From Melampsora larici-populina 98AG31 (Eukaryota > Basidiomycota > Pucciniomycetes > Pucciniales > Melampsoraceae): a stretch of DNA of 64,000 nt. Positions 1 through 10,413 of the stretch are shown here, one piece after another. The notes under the pieces are model-generated. The model searched no databases and was not told the DNA's origin. It saw nothing but the letters and a program-made list of their open reading frames with translations. Each line of letters begins with the position of its first letter. Within the stretch, counting starts at the first letter, position 1. The stretch spans positions 223,739-287,738 of the forward strand of contig NW_006768834.1 in NCBI RefSeq assembly GCF_000204055.1, in the 5' to 3' direction. The position numbers and the translations under genes are program-made.

Positions 1-2889
1 TTCTAATTGACTGTTTAAATGTGGAAATATTACTGGTAAGCTTATGACGCCTAGAGCATGAAGTTTACTACCAACTCCGGAAAACTTAACATGACTACTG
101 GGCATGATTCTTTCTTGCCAGTCTGGTATAATTTCAGATAAGAAATGTTTCCCCACAATTGAGCATGATGCTCCGCTGTCCAGTAGTATTGGTACTTTAC
201 AATTGTTTACTAATGCTCGAGCCATTGCATGATGTCCTAGTGTATGTGCCATTCCATCTGCTGGTTTGGATTTCAGTAATCTTGCATCAACTGTATTCCC
301 CATCTGCATGTCATCTTGCCATGAGTGAGGCACATCTGCTTCCGCTTGCAATATATTGATACTTTTCTCATTTTCTTCATGAGTATCAATCATGCAGACA
401 TTTTGTTGATGTTGATTTGGAGAATTTTCTCCTTCACTGTCTGAGCTTGAATCCCCTGAGAGTTGTCCTCCTTGAAAGTCAAACTCATCATTCATATTAT
501 CACTTTCTTCAGTGTCTTCTTCAATCACATTTATTTTCTTATCTTTACATCCTCTCCATTGATGTTTTGGATCTTTACTTCTGCAGTTTGGGCATGCCCT
601 GAGAGGTTTCCTTTCTGATGTACTTGGTTGGACTCTTGTACTGGAGGGACCTTGTAATTTTTCATCTTTAAAGGTGGCTCTATTGTCAATAAAAGGTCTC
701 CTTGGTCTATTCAAATATCTTTTCTTAGTGATAATGGTCGTATTTTCAAAAATATCTTTGAGCACCATCAAAAACATATCCCACTCATATGGTGTCGAGA
801 GTTGGCTCTTAATTGCATTCCTAGCATCACCATCAACTTTATTCAAGATTTTATTCACTATTCTGTCTTCAGAAGAATCTGGATCAAAAGCTGAAATTCT
901 CTTTTTTTGTTTCAAAGACCACGCTGTGGGATCTGTGTGTATATTGGCATCAAATTTATCTTTCATGAATAATTCTTCCATGTTATTTTTCCAAACATTG
1001 TTTCCAAATCTTTTATGAATTTCTTCTTTCCACTCATCCCATGTCATTGAGCCTTTAGTTTTCTGTTTGTCCATGTACCATTGTCCCGCTGTGCCAGTAA
1101 AAGCTGTTGCTAAATGGCTTACTACAACAAGAGGGTCCATTTTCAGAGTTATAATTAGATCATCACACCAGTCAATGTAATCATTATGATTATATTCACC
1201 GTCCCCGCTGAATTTTTTCCAATCTCTTCCTGTTGGCCAAAGTTTAGTCAAGGCTTTAGTCAAATTATCTTCTCTAGTAGTTTCTGTTATACCTGTTCTA
1301 GCAGTATCTTTTCTCGCAAATGATCTTTCACGAGGTGGAAGTGTTTCTTCTCTCTCAATTGTTCTTTCACGAATTGTTGGGCTTTGAAAGTCTCTATCAG
1401 CTGATACAGGTTCTGCATAGCTCACAGTTCTTTCCCGTGGTTCTGCCGTACTTTGCCTAAACCTAGCTTCTCCCCTAAGTGATGGATCAACTCGTGGATT
1501 TTCATCAAATGGTATGTTTGAATGTCTATGGATCACACTTGGATTTGGCTGATTCATTGGCATAGGCGTAGGACTGTTATTGTTGGTATTCCTTATATCA
1601 GGTTTAAGTTCTTGGATAATTGACAGTCTTGCTGTATTAGCATTTTCATCCATTTGCATCAGTTGTTGTTGTATTTCAACATTCTTTTCTAATATCTTTT
1701 GGTTTAACCTTGTTTGTTGTTGCATCATTTGCTCTGTAAAAGACTTGATTTGTATTTCTTGTTGTTGTAATAATTCTTTTGTCAATTGTTTGTGATTGTT
1801 TTTAATATTTTCTTGTAATGCGTGGTAAGATTTCATCATACTACTCTCGAATTGTTGCTGTTGCTCATTTAGATTCTCACGGATTTTTGTTACGTTTTTA
1901 TCTTCTTTAGTTTCCCCAATTGTGGAACTGACTTGATTTTCATTTTTATCAAATTTATTGAGTAATTCTTCAATTTTATTATAAGGATCTTTGATGGGTA
2001 GTTTAAGTTGTTTATCCATTTTCACATCCATTTGTTTAATTGTATTTTTCATTTCTCCAAGATCACCTATTATTGCATCACTAGTCTCTCTAATACATTG
2101 TTTATCTTGGGATATTTTATTTACCGCCTTGTGTAAATTTTTATCAACACTGCTAAGCTTTGAAATGATTCTTTTCTCAGTTTCAGATATTCTGGAGGCA
2201 ATTTGACTAGCTAGATTTGTTATTTGTTTAACCATATTCTGTTGAGAAGCTGTTAAGGCTGGTTCCGTTAATCCTCTATTTAATAACTCTTTGATTTGTA
2301 TGACTAAAGCTTGGGTTTTGTTCAGACTGTACATTGGTGTCACGTCTGAGTTTTTTATTTCATTGGTATTTGATGTTGATGCACTCTCATCTTTAGTTTC
2401 AATAGTTGTTTCTTTTTGTTTTCCTTTTTCTACAGATTTATGTATAACTACATCTTCAGTTTGTTCTTTCTCTTTCAGCTTTATAAGTTCTCTCAGTTCA
2501 CTTAGGTGTTTCATCACATCTGCAAAAGGTTTTTCATTTTGGTCTTTGTTTTGAAGTTCATGAACAAGACCATTAATCTCAACAATATGTTTACTGAACT
2601 CATTATTTTTATTCATAACATCATCATAAGATGTTTTATGAAGTTGGCAATTTACTTGAAATTCTCTCAGTCTCACTTGCTCACTTGTCTCACAATGATC
2701 CTTTATGGATTTCAAAGTTGGGTGTAAATCATCAACTTTTTCATATATTGCATGTGTTTTTCGTCGAATCAGGTCATCTGATTCTAGATGAGATGGTGAA
2801 AGTGAAATAACAGAGGAGGAAACTTGGGAATTTAATTTGAAACTAAATATGGCTGGTTGAACAGCCTTTGAGAGTTTCCTTGACTTATC
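1..2889 (-). CDS. Gag-protease polyprotein, partial (Gypsy A copy 1)
   Basis: A frame of 963 codons is open from a stop at 2892-2890 to the window edge, with no internal stop seen. I cannot fix the start; it may be reached by splicing from ORF-b. The N-terminal half is rich in Lys, Glu, Asn and Gln and looks coiled-coil forming. The middle matches the retrotransposon Gag region of copy 2 (a block around DGEYNHNDYIDWCD). It is followed by a zinc knuckle of form C-x2-C-x6-H-x4-C and then a retroviral-type aspartic protease motif LLDSGAS near the left edge. Role: nucleocapsid formation and polyprotein processing for retrotransposition. Unlike copy 2 I see no frame damage in the part present. Confidence is high for the Gag-PR identity and moderate for the N-terminal limit. 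Confidence 0.85.
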
Positions 2890-3034
2890 TCATCTTCTTC
2901 TAACTTTAAAGAGTTGACTGAAGGAGAAAGGAGGTTAGGGCAATTTTCATCTAATGGAGGGCCAGTAAAAGGAGTTTCAGTATAGAGAACTGAAGGGTGA
3001 GAATGAAATGAAGAAGTAGGAGGAGGGAGAATAC

Positions 3035-3902
3035 TTACTGCTCCTTCTCCTTCCCTTTCCCTTTCTTGTCCGATTCTCTCTTCTTGTCTTGTTTCATCCT
3101 TTTTACCATCAACATCATATCCAATAGGTTGGATGAAGTCTCTGCTAATTCCTCTATCTCCTCTTCTCGGGCTCGTTTGCGACGCTGACTCGAGGGGCCT
3201 GCTTCCGATCTCGGTTGATCGAATGGTTCCATCGTCTGCGGATTGATGTGATAAGGATTGTACCCCGCTATTTGTTCTACTTTCGAACGGTAACGTCTGC
3301 CCCCAAGGAAGTCCTCCAACTCCTTGTGGGCTTCCTTGGCCATACCTAGTACTCGCCTGAAGTTTGAGTTGTTCCCCGCCACTCTCGCTTCGTCCAGGTC
3401 TCGCTTTAGGTTGGCGATTGCTTGGCGAAGTCGTGCCTCCTCCGCGTCCCTTGTCTGCTGGTAAGACAGTGCAGGAGGAGGAGGCGGAGGCATGTTGGGG
3501 TTGCTCGCACCTGGTGTAGGTTGGTGTTGTCGAGGAACAGGGGGTGGTTGAGGTTGGTAATTCGGCTGGGGTTGATAAACAGGGGACGGTGCTGGTGGGT
3601 ATTGACCCACTGGAGCAGGAAGGTTGGGAGGGTAATGGGGTTGGTAGTAGTAACCCGCCTGTTGCTGCTGAGTCTAAAACCGATAAAGAAAGAATTTTCT
3701 TATTAATAACATTTTCTTTAGCAAAATTCTCTACTAGTTGGAGGTTTGGCTTACCTGAGGCGGGTAGGGGTTCGAATAACTCCCCCACTGGCGTCCTCCG
3801 TGTGGTTCGTGATGCGGGTTCGACTGATCGTTTCGATCTTGTTGAACCCCGTGTGCTGTTTGAGCCTGACTGGCTGGGTGGTTGGGATGCCCTATTAGAC
3901 AT
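3035..3902 (-). CDS. Accessory ORF-b of Gypsy A copy 1 (two exons, unknown function)
   Basis: Unrecognised protein. Exon 2 is 3673-3035. Exon 1 lies at about 3896-3755. The 81-bp intron (3754-3674) begins GTAAGC and ends TTTTAG. The product is Pro/Gln/Tyr-rich at its start, then has a charged, probably helical segment (LKRDLDEARVAGNNSNFRRV, KEAHKELEDFLGGRR), a block HINPQTMEPFDQPR, and a lysine-rich tail ending GKGKEKEQ. Copy 2 (22655-21819) keeps the same intron position and about half of the residues in this frame, while the overlapping 356-codon ATG frame shares little. I therefore take this frame as the real one. No ATG is evident in-frame in this copy; the ATG at 3902 opens the other frame. 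It may be a Gag extension or separate accessory protein. No known domain was recognised. Confidence 0.5.
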
Positions 3903-4266
3903 AATGATGTTTGAGTGAAATATTATTATATTTTTGTTTTAAATTTAAAAAAATATGAATAAAGGTAGAAAAAATGAAATGGAATTAAAATGATAGTTTT
4001 AAACTAGTTAGTAATGCTTTCGTCTAATATAGAATCGAGGTTCAGATTGCTTACGATGTTGATGCCCTTCAGCTGGAGCACTTTGGTTGTTATACCCTTG
4101 CGCTTCGGCGTTAGCTGTTGTATTTGATCAAGTAAGGGTAACACGAATCAAATGTCAATAATGATATTTTATTAAGACTCTATCGGTCAATTACGGGACT
4201 TACGATGATCGTGATGTCCTTGATCGTGGGCTGGATGGTCTTTATAATAAGAATTTTCAATTTAAA

Positions 4267-4680
4267 TTAAAAAATTTGATAGGTTGTTAGTTGAACTACT
4301 CTCAAATTTGAATATTGATAATGAGAAATATCTATCAATGTGTTATATGAAGGACACCTACTTTGTTGATTAGCGATTAAGTTCGCTGGGGGAGAACCTT
4401 CAGCTCGAACTGGTTCTCTAGCGGTCCCGTCGGATCCTGGAGAATCAACTTCGACGATCAATGGATCGGCGACAGGGGTGGCTACTGTAGAGTCGACGAT
4501 AATCGGTTCCTGCGATGTATTCCCGTATGCGTCTTCGAATTCCAAGACAGAACCGTCGTAGTTAGGATGATCCGGTAAGGATGGAGTAGACTGGTGCGTA
4601 CGATGAGCTTCCTCTGGATGTTGCTGAGGAGTTCCGTGGTTTGCGAGATCGAGTGAGTTGAACAAGTGTGGAGAAGACAC
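4267..4680 (-). CDS. Accessory ORF-a of Gypsy A copy 1 (unknown function)
   Basis: A 137-codon ORF between LTR and ORF-b. I do not recognise it. It is acidic and low in structure. It shares a pattern with the copy 2 ORF at 22863-23237: Met-Ser, then LF near residue 7, a HQSTP block, an (E/D)(D/E)AYG block, P-I-x-V-D, and an acidic Ser/Asp stretch. The C-terminal 30 residues do not match, so this end may be intron read-through. Conservation in two diverged copies argues that it is a real element gene rather than chance. Confidence 0.45.
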   Translation of the reverse strand: MSSPHLFNSLDLANHGTPQQHPEEAHRTHQSTPSLPDHPNYDGSVLEFEDAYGNTSQEPIIVDSTVATPVADPLIVEVDSPGSDGTAREPVRAEGSPPANLIANQQSRCPSYNTLIDISHYQYSNLRVVQLTTYQIF

Positions 4681-6012
4681 TATAACAAAAATAAAATAAA
4701 AAGTAAAAATTTTTAGTATAATTCTTTACTTATTTCAGTTTGATAGGGTAAAGTTATGTAAAGAAATTATAGGAGAACTCGATTGAAGTGTAAGTGGAAG
4801 ATGATGCGAGGACAATTCAAAAAAAATCAATGAAGTTGTTTTACTTTTAGTTTTAAAAAGAACTTGAATAAAGTTAAAAAGGTTATAAAATTTAATTGAT
4901 TGATCCAAGTGAATACGATGATTGTAGCAGTTCAATTTGTTAACAAATTTTTTTCTTGAAGGACAGTTGATGTGAATACTTGTGTGATTCTTATACAATG
5001 AGACTTGTTGATCAGTTTCGCTTCCGGTGCGGGTTTGTTCACAAGTCACTATTATGATGACGTATGTTAGTTTTTCGATCTAATTAATGAGCTCTTATTT
5101 TCAATTTACTCACTGTTGTCCTGTAGGTTTGTTTGTGCACCTCTTTGTTACTCCAACTCGTTTCTTTTGATTAATCGTGTGCGGTGGTAAGTAGGAATAG
5201 AACAGTCTTGTTCTGATGGAAGATGTAGTGTGATGTTGGTCAGTATGATTCTCTCGATTCTAATTGATTCAGTTTAATAAAAGGAAAGAGATCTGTGGCT
5301 TGATTACTCTAGAGAAAGAAAAAAAAAGTGAGCCGTACCCTTCCTTTTTCAAAGACTTGTTGTTTGGTCCGATCGGAATGTTCGGATCTCTCGATTTTGA
5401 TCTGAATCCCCCGCGCTTTCTGATAATCAATTTAATTCTTGTTCGCTCTTCCAACTCGTTATCCTGATCTTGATCAAGTAGCTTGGTAGAGTTATCTTTA
5501 TGATAACGTTGTTGAATTAGTGATCGTTGGGGTTATGTATGTAGTCAATGTCTATTGGGGTATTTGGATTTTCGAAATTCAGACTAGTGTACATGTATAT
5601 AACAATTACTCGACTCGACAATTTTACAATTGTCACTCGGGTTGTTACTGCTACTTACTCGAGAAATGGTACTCGTAGTAAGTAATTTCAGGGTATCTTT
5701 TTAGTAGATGACACTAAAAGAAGAGAACAAAATCTTTTGAAGATGTTGTGAATTAAGCACAAGTGGTTGTGTAGTGTCACTTGGATAAATGGTAGTGTAA
5801 TGCTTGAAATGATTTTTTCAAGATAGAACACTTTTCTTTTGATTGTTGTTAAAGAATGACAACAATCAAAGTGGGATTAGATTATTTTCAAAAAAAAAAA
5901 AAAGGAGTAGAGTTGGTGTTTTCTTTTTATTGGTTGATCTTAATTTGTCTAGTTTTTATGATTTCTCACACTTTTGGTAAAAAGAAGGTTGAGGTTGAAA
6001 TGTGGGTTTCAA
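4681..6012 (-). other. Leader region of Gypsy A copy 1
   Basis: No convincing gene. AT-rich sequence with short homopolymer runs (for example the A tract near 5890). The short ORFs here have no counterpart in copy 2. Confidence 0.6.
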
Positions 6013-6030
6013 CACAATGAGGCCCCCAAA
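6013..6030 (-). promoter_or_regulatory. Primer-binding site region, Gypsy A copy 1
   Basis: Directly inside the 5' LTR the minus strand reads TTTGGGGGCCTCATTGTG. The first 14 bases are identical at the same place in copy 2. A TGG start two bases from the LTR is usual for tRNA priming; I cannot name the tRNA. Confidence 0.65.
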
Positions 6031-7113
6031 TGTGAGGGTTGGGTATTCAAAAGAATACTCAAGGCTCACTAATAATGGCAAGTTGGGTTGGTAATTGTAG
6101 ATAACTAAAGTTATATTTCAAATATAATGTATTACAATAAACTTATAAGATAAGAGAGAGAAAAAGGGAAGAAGGCAACTGGTCTGTTTGGATAAATCCA
6201 GACAGACTTCAGTTAAATGACTCCTTAAAAGGAGGTTCAGGGGTTTAATTATAATATTATTGTTGAAAGCTGGATCCAAGGCTCCCCTTCAATCTTCAAG
6301 GTAACTGATTGAAGAGTGATATGGAGGTCACTAACCTGGTTGTAATAAAGTCACCAACTTGTAGTTATTCAAGAGGTCACTAACCTGGAGTTGATGTAGG
6401 TCACTAACCTGTAGTTGTTCTGTAGGTACACTAACCTATGAGTTGATATAAGTCACTAACCTGTAGTTGTTCTGAAGGTGACTAGCCTAATGTTTTATTG
6501 GAAGGTCACTAACCTGAGGAAGAGTTCTACTTGGGGGAAGTAGAGGATCCAAGGAAAAGGGGGGTGAAGGATGAAATTACTTTGTCTTCTAGTCAGGAAC
6601 TTCCTTAAAGAAATGAAGTGAATCACTAGTCTTATTTATTATAAGACTCTTGATTATATACTTCAATTGAACTTTAAAGTGCTCTTTAAAAGAGGTGTGT
6701 AATAAAATGCTTGAGGGGAAATCCTTGAAGGCTGAGAGAGGAGGGGTTTATATATCCTCCTCTCCAAACCTAATTGTAGTGATATTTGATTGTATCATCA
6801 CTGTGGTTTAGGGTTCAATAATTACTATTAATTATTATTATTATTAATATAACATAATTAAATATACGTGTTATGTATTTTATGTAGTATAAGCATTTGA
6901 ACTCTTGGCACTGAGTTATGAGGTGTAATTGGTATTTTATTACATGTTACATATGTTTTTAAGTGTATATACATATGTAATTGGTGTTTGTATATGTTTT
7001 ATTATATGTTACATGTGTTTTATAAGCTGTATGTACATGTAATAAGGTTTATAAGTAAAAGTACAATATTATAAGTTAGTTTTGGGTACATGTATATGTA
7101 CCCAGGGCTGACA
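6031..7113 (-). repeat. 5' LTR, Gypsy A copy 1
   Basis: Plus-strand ends are TGTGAGGGTT and CCAGGGCTGACA, matching the LTRs of copy 2 at both ends while the middle has diverged. The outer end carries the palindrome GGGTACAT-GTAT-ATGTACCC. The expected TSD on the right is aaaca (7114-7118), but the partner is outside the window. Confidence 0.85.
6326..6516 (-). repeat. Iterated GGTCACTAACCT motif array in LTR
   Basis: About eight degenerate copies of GGTCACTAACCT spaced roughly 25-30 bp. The LTRs of copy 2 hold about four copies of the related GGTCACCAACCT. Candidate transcription-factor site array in U3; no factor is assigned. Confidence 0.6.
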
Positions 7114-7551
7114 AACAAGAAGACAAGTCTGTTAAATTCTTGTTGTTTCTCATCATTGTCGTTTGAAGACTTCAAAAGACGGTCGATGTCTTTTCAAGGA
7201 ATTTGGAGCGGGCATTGGTGAATGGCTTTTTGGATTGAGTTTATGATAAATTCATTTCAAAATCAAACCACTGTGGATCTGATTGTTTCACAGTGATTTA
7301 TCTTTGGTAAATCACACTTAACATCATCCTGTAGTGGATTTCATGCGGTTACCATCTTTGGTAAATCACGCATGATCAAATTTCGCGCTCAGGAACACAA
7401 ATTTTACAATAAATCACTGTCACCATAGTGGGTGCTCTTAGTTTTTCGTTTTGATTGAGTTATCGAGTGTGTTTCCCATCTTAGAGTGTTAGAGTCGAGC
7501 TTTTCTTGTTAGAGTTATTTTAAAAGCTTTATCGAGTTAGTTAAACCCTTA
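7114..7551. other. No gene seen
   Basis: Unassigned AT-rich sequence between the Gypsy A LTR and the PIF-like element. No coding frame or repeat terminus recognised. Confidence 0.5.
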
Positions 7552-8616
7552 GAGCATCCGCACTCGTTTGCGGTTGTTAACTTGGTCAAGTGCGGTAACA
7601 AACACTACATTAAGTAAAAAGTTACTTGTCTCAAGCAAATTTCGCACTCGTCTGCATTAGCCGCGCTGTAACTTTTATAACTTTACAGATAACGCATGTG
7701 CTCCACACCGGTCATGCAGTAAGGTAAAGTTTAGATTTTTTGAGTACAAATCACCTGCTTTCCTCGCAAGTTTTCATATGACAAAGCACCGTCCTCTTCT
7801 TTGCACTGGAGGACTGAAGATATTTTCGAACTCTCCATCTACACATGAGGATCCAATATCATCTCGTTCATCTACTTGATCAATAGATCTTGATTTAAAA
7901 AGACAAAGTCAACATGACTTTTGACTTTGTTCAGCTACTCAATACATGAATTTCAGTTAAAAAACAAGGGCTTTACTACGTTGAGAAAGCTTTCAATGAG
8001 TGTGAATATACATAATGATTTTGTAAAAGATTTAAAGGTTTAAAACTAGTAAATAACAATGAACAATCTTGTAAACAGATCTAAACTTTTTTCAATTTTT
8101 GATTTGTATCACTTGATCTTCAAAGTCCTCCAATGATTAGTCTTTTGATGTTAATTTTCTCATATATTGACCTCTACATAGCTATATGAATCTTGATATT
8201 CTTCATTTTCATCCGAATGGTTTGAAGTCAAGTTGAAGATATTTGATCGACCTATTTTAATTGAAAAAGGACAGAAAAATTAACAATAGAAAAGACATTG
8301 ATCAGTGTTGAACATTCTTGAGTTGATTCATGTGACTGACTTTGTTGGGTGTGAGAGGTGAAAAGGAGGTGTTGGTTGTTGACTTTGGTGTTGGAGGTTG
8401 GGTTGAGTTTTGTCTTTGGAGTTGAGTTGCCTTGAACAAGCCGTGATGCGTGATACCGCATGCGTTAGCCAATCGGTTAATTTACCGATTGGGTAACACA
8501 AAACAATCAAAAATTAAGTACCGCGGGGCTAATTTTCCACTGGTGTGGAAAATACCCTGCGGTTGCGGTAAATTTAACCTTACCGCACCCGAGTTACCGC
8601 ACGAGTGCGGATGCCC
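7552..8616. mobile_element. Non-autonomous DNA transposon, PIF/Harbinger-like
   Basis: 1065 bp bounded by TTA on both sides (7549-7551 and 8617-8619), which fits a TWA target-site duplication. Terminal inverted repeats are GAGCATCCGCACTCGTTTGC at the left and GGGCATCCGCACTCGTGC at the right end (reverse complement). Subterminal copies of GCGGTAA/TTACCGC occur at both ends, as expected for transposase-binding sites. No transposase frame is present. The superfamily is inferred from TSD and TIR only. Confidence 0.75.
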
Positions 8617-9199
8617 TTATAAGGGTATTAGTGTTAGTCTTTTCAATAGTATCAAGAATCAAGAGTGTGACAGTTGTGTTTTGTTTTGTGAAATCTTTGT
8701 TTGTGAAAGGTCTTTTTGTGAAATTTGTTACAGTAGTGTGTTGATTTTGGCATTTCAACAGTTTTAGAGATATTCAAATGAGTTTTTTTAGTACAAAAAT
8801 TAGTAAAATTTTTTATAGTTTAAAAAATTGTCTAATAGAAGTTTAAGCAGCATCTAATCAGCATCAATTATTTTAAAAATTATTTTTTCATTTTTTCATT
8901 TCAAAGAATTAGTTTTGAAGATTTTTTTTAAAATTGAATCGAACTGTGAAACATTATCAATTATTTGTATAACTTTGTTTATCCATTCTATAGCCCTAGC
9001 TTAAGCACGTTTAGTGTTTAAGGGCCTCGGTGACCACTCTGTACAGTCTTTAGACTTGTTGGAGCTCTTTTGGACCAGGTTCGGTACTGATTTTATCAGT
9101 GGAAGTAGTAAATTGAAGTTATTACAGGTGTTGGTTGTGTGTAGCAGGAAGGTTTCTTTTTGAATTGTATCCCTCTGCTTCTTAACTTAGAGATTATTA
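8617..9199. other. No gene seen
   Basis: AT-rich unassigned DNA, possibly the interior of the hairpin-ended element whose terminus lies at 9303. Confidence 0.4.
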
Positions 9200-9303
9200 T
9201 AGGTTGAGGGCAGCTTAACTGCACTGTTGTACTCCCATTCTCACCGGCGGTACTTCATCCCCTCTCCAGCTCAGCCTACGCTACACTGCGTAGGAGTTCT
9301 ACA
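9200..9303 (-). mobile_element. Terminus of a hairpin-ended element (same family as 51787-55294)
   Basis: On the minus strand from 9303 the sequence begins TGTAGAACTCCTACGC, followed by a perfect 7-bp stem CCTACGC/GCGTAGG with a 6-base loop (9294-9275). It then shares GCTGAGCnGGAGAGGG and GCTGCCCTCAACC with the element inserted in Copia at 51787. It cuts the Tet/JBP-like gene. The other end was not found. Confidence 0.65.
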
Positions 9304-10413
9304 ATGTGTAAAATGAATCTTCTGACCATGATCACCTACAAGCTCTGCTTCCTTTGATTGCATAGTTTGATGAAACATACTCTTCCCACTCCAGGCAATC
9401 TGAACTACATACTTGGTGCCAAAATTAATGGTGATTCTATACTCAGGAAAAAGGAACCAACCCCCTTCCAGCCAGAATCCTTCAGAGCAAGTCGCTATCC
9501 TTCTACTAACTGAATGCATTGGATACCATATGCAGTATACCTTCCCCTTGTCATTGTCGGTATGAGGTTTGTTGAAAAAATTATGAAATGTAAAAGCGAA
9601 ATTACCCGCAAAGTCGTACTCCTCGGGAGGTTCGTCCTTATTCGTGGCAGTCATCGCAGGGGCATTCAAAGTTCTGAGCTGATTTCTGGCGGCGAAAAAA
9701 GCCTTGTCGGCAAAGGTTTCAAAGCATGACCCTACATGACTGCCAAAGTTTCGAAGCTCGCTGAGAAAGAGTTTGTAAAGCAACAGCAAGGCACCATGGC
9801 AAGGAACGTAAGGCGAATACAGTATCTCTTTAGCATAACCAGCACAAGCACCAAAACAAAACATTTTCCCATGAAGAAGGGCGCCATCCGTCGTGACATT
9901 TTGGCCTTTGGCTTTGAGAACTGCAGAAGTAGTTTTAGCGTTGACAATCTTACGCTCCTTGTTGTTCGAAGCCTCCAGGACTGATAGTGATGTGAGAGGC
10001 AATGATTCGTTAGAAGGTGCATACTGAGTTGGATCCTCTAGATTGCGAACTCGATTTTCAATGTCTTGAGCTAGGAGATCAATAGTTTCACCATGAAGCA
10101 TTTCCCTAAAATCTATTTCATCAAAATTGGAGCCAGGTACCGATGAAAAAGGCAAATAACACAAGGAAGCAGCTTTGGCAGGGGTAGGAAATGGCGGTGA
10201 AGATGGCTGAGTATGGATTTTTCCCACGGTAACCTGTAAAGGATTTGGTTGTAAGGTACTAGGTTTCGAGTTGGATTTGATAGAACTGCTATTCAAAGGT
10301 GGAATTGTAATCAAGGAACCAGCACTAGGGGTAGGTAACCTTAGGAAGAGTTCTGTGGCCTTCATGACTGTATCCACGTATTCCCACGGTGTCCAGCTCA
10401 CAATCTTTTGCAA
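9271..10413 (-). CDS. Tet/JBP-like 2-oxoglutarate/Fe(II) dioxygenase, truncated at both ends
   Basis: 380 codons. Resembles the fungal Tet-like 2OG-Fe(II) oxygenase family, relatives of enzymes that oxidise 5-methylcytosine or thymine in DNA. The metal-binding H-x-D is visible at residues 284 and 286 (KPHTDND), with the distal histidine at about 348 (SMFHQTM) and the intervening segment GGWFLFPEYRITINFG. The last residues after position 370 (RTPTQCSVG) are encoded by the inserted hairpin-ended element, so the native C-terminus, including any 2OG-binding arginine beyond it, is lost. The first 20 or so residues derive from the junction with the truncated KDZ gene upstream on the same strand, so the native start is also uncertain. 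Tet/JBP genes are known companions of KDZ transposons in basidiomycetes, which fits the neighbour. Probably inactive. Confidence 0.75.
   Translation of the reverse strand: MQKIVSWTPWEYVDTVMKATELFLRLPTPSAGSLITIPPLNSSSIKSNSKPSTLQPNPLQVTVGKIHTQPSSPPFPTPAKAASLCYLPFSSVPGSNFDEIDFREMLHGETIDLLAQDIENRVRNLEDPTQYAPSNESLPLTSLSVLEASNNKERKIVNAKTTSAVLKAKGQNVTTDGALLHGKMFCFGACAGYAKEILYSPYVPCHGALLLLYKLFLSELRNFGSHVGSCFETFADKAFFAARNQLRTLNAPAMTATNKDEPPEEYDFAGNFAFTFHNFFNKPHTDNDKGKVYCIWYPMHSVSRRIATCSEGFWLEGGWFLFPEYRITINFGTKYVVQIAWSGKSMFHQTMQSKEAELVGDHGQKIHFTHCRTPTQCSVG

Larger units (their letters stand above)
1..7113 (-). mobile_element. Ty3/Gypsy retrotransposon family A, copy 1 (5' part)
   Basis: Leftward LTR retrotransposon that runs off the left edge. 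In transcription order it has a 1083-bp 5' LTR (7113-6031), a primer-binding region, a leader of about 1.3 kb, accessory ORF-a, accessory ORF-b with an intron, and a long gag-protease frame open to base 1. The RT, RNase H, integrase and 3' LTR are outside the window. It is a diverged relative of the complete copy at 13221-26966: order, LTR ends, PBS and both accessory ORFs match. Base 1 aligns with about base 18819 of copy 2. Confidence 0.9.

Noticed and set aside
2832..3902. 356-codon ATG-initiated ORF on the minus strand
   Set aside because: It runs through the ORF-b intron and shares little protein similarity with copy 2, while the overlapping ORF-b frame is clearly conserved.
5264..5467. 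Overlapping short ORFs on both strands in the Gypsy A leader
   Set aside because: No counterpart in copy 2 and no recognisable domain.
8252..8767. Short ORFs in and beside the PIF-like element
   Set aside because: They span TIR sequence and resemble no transposase.
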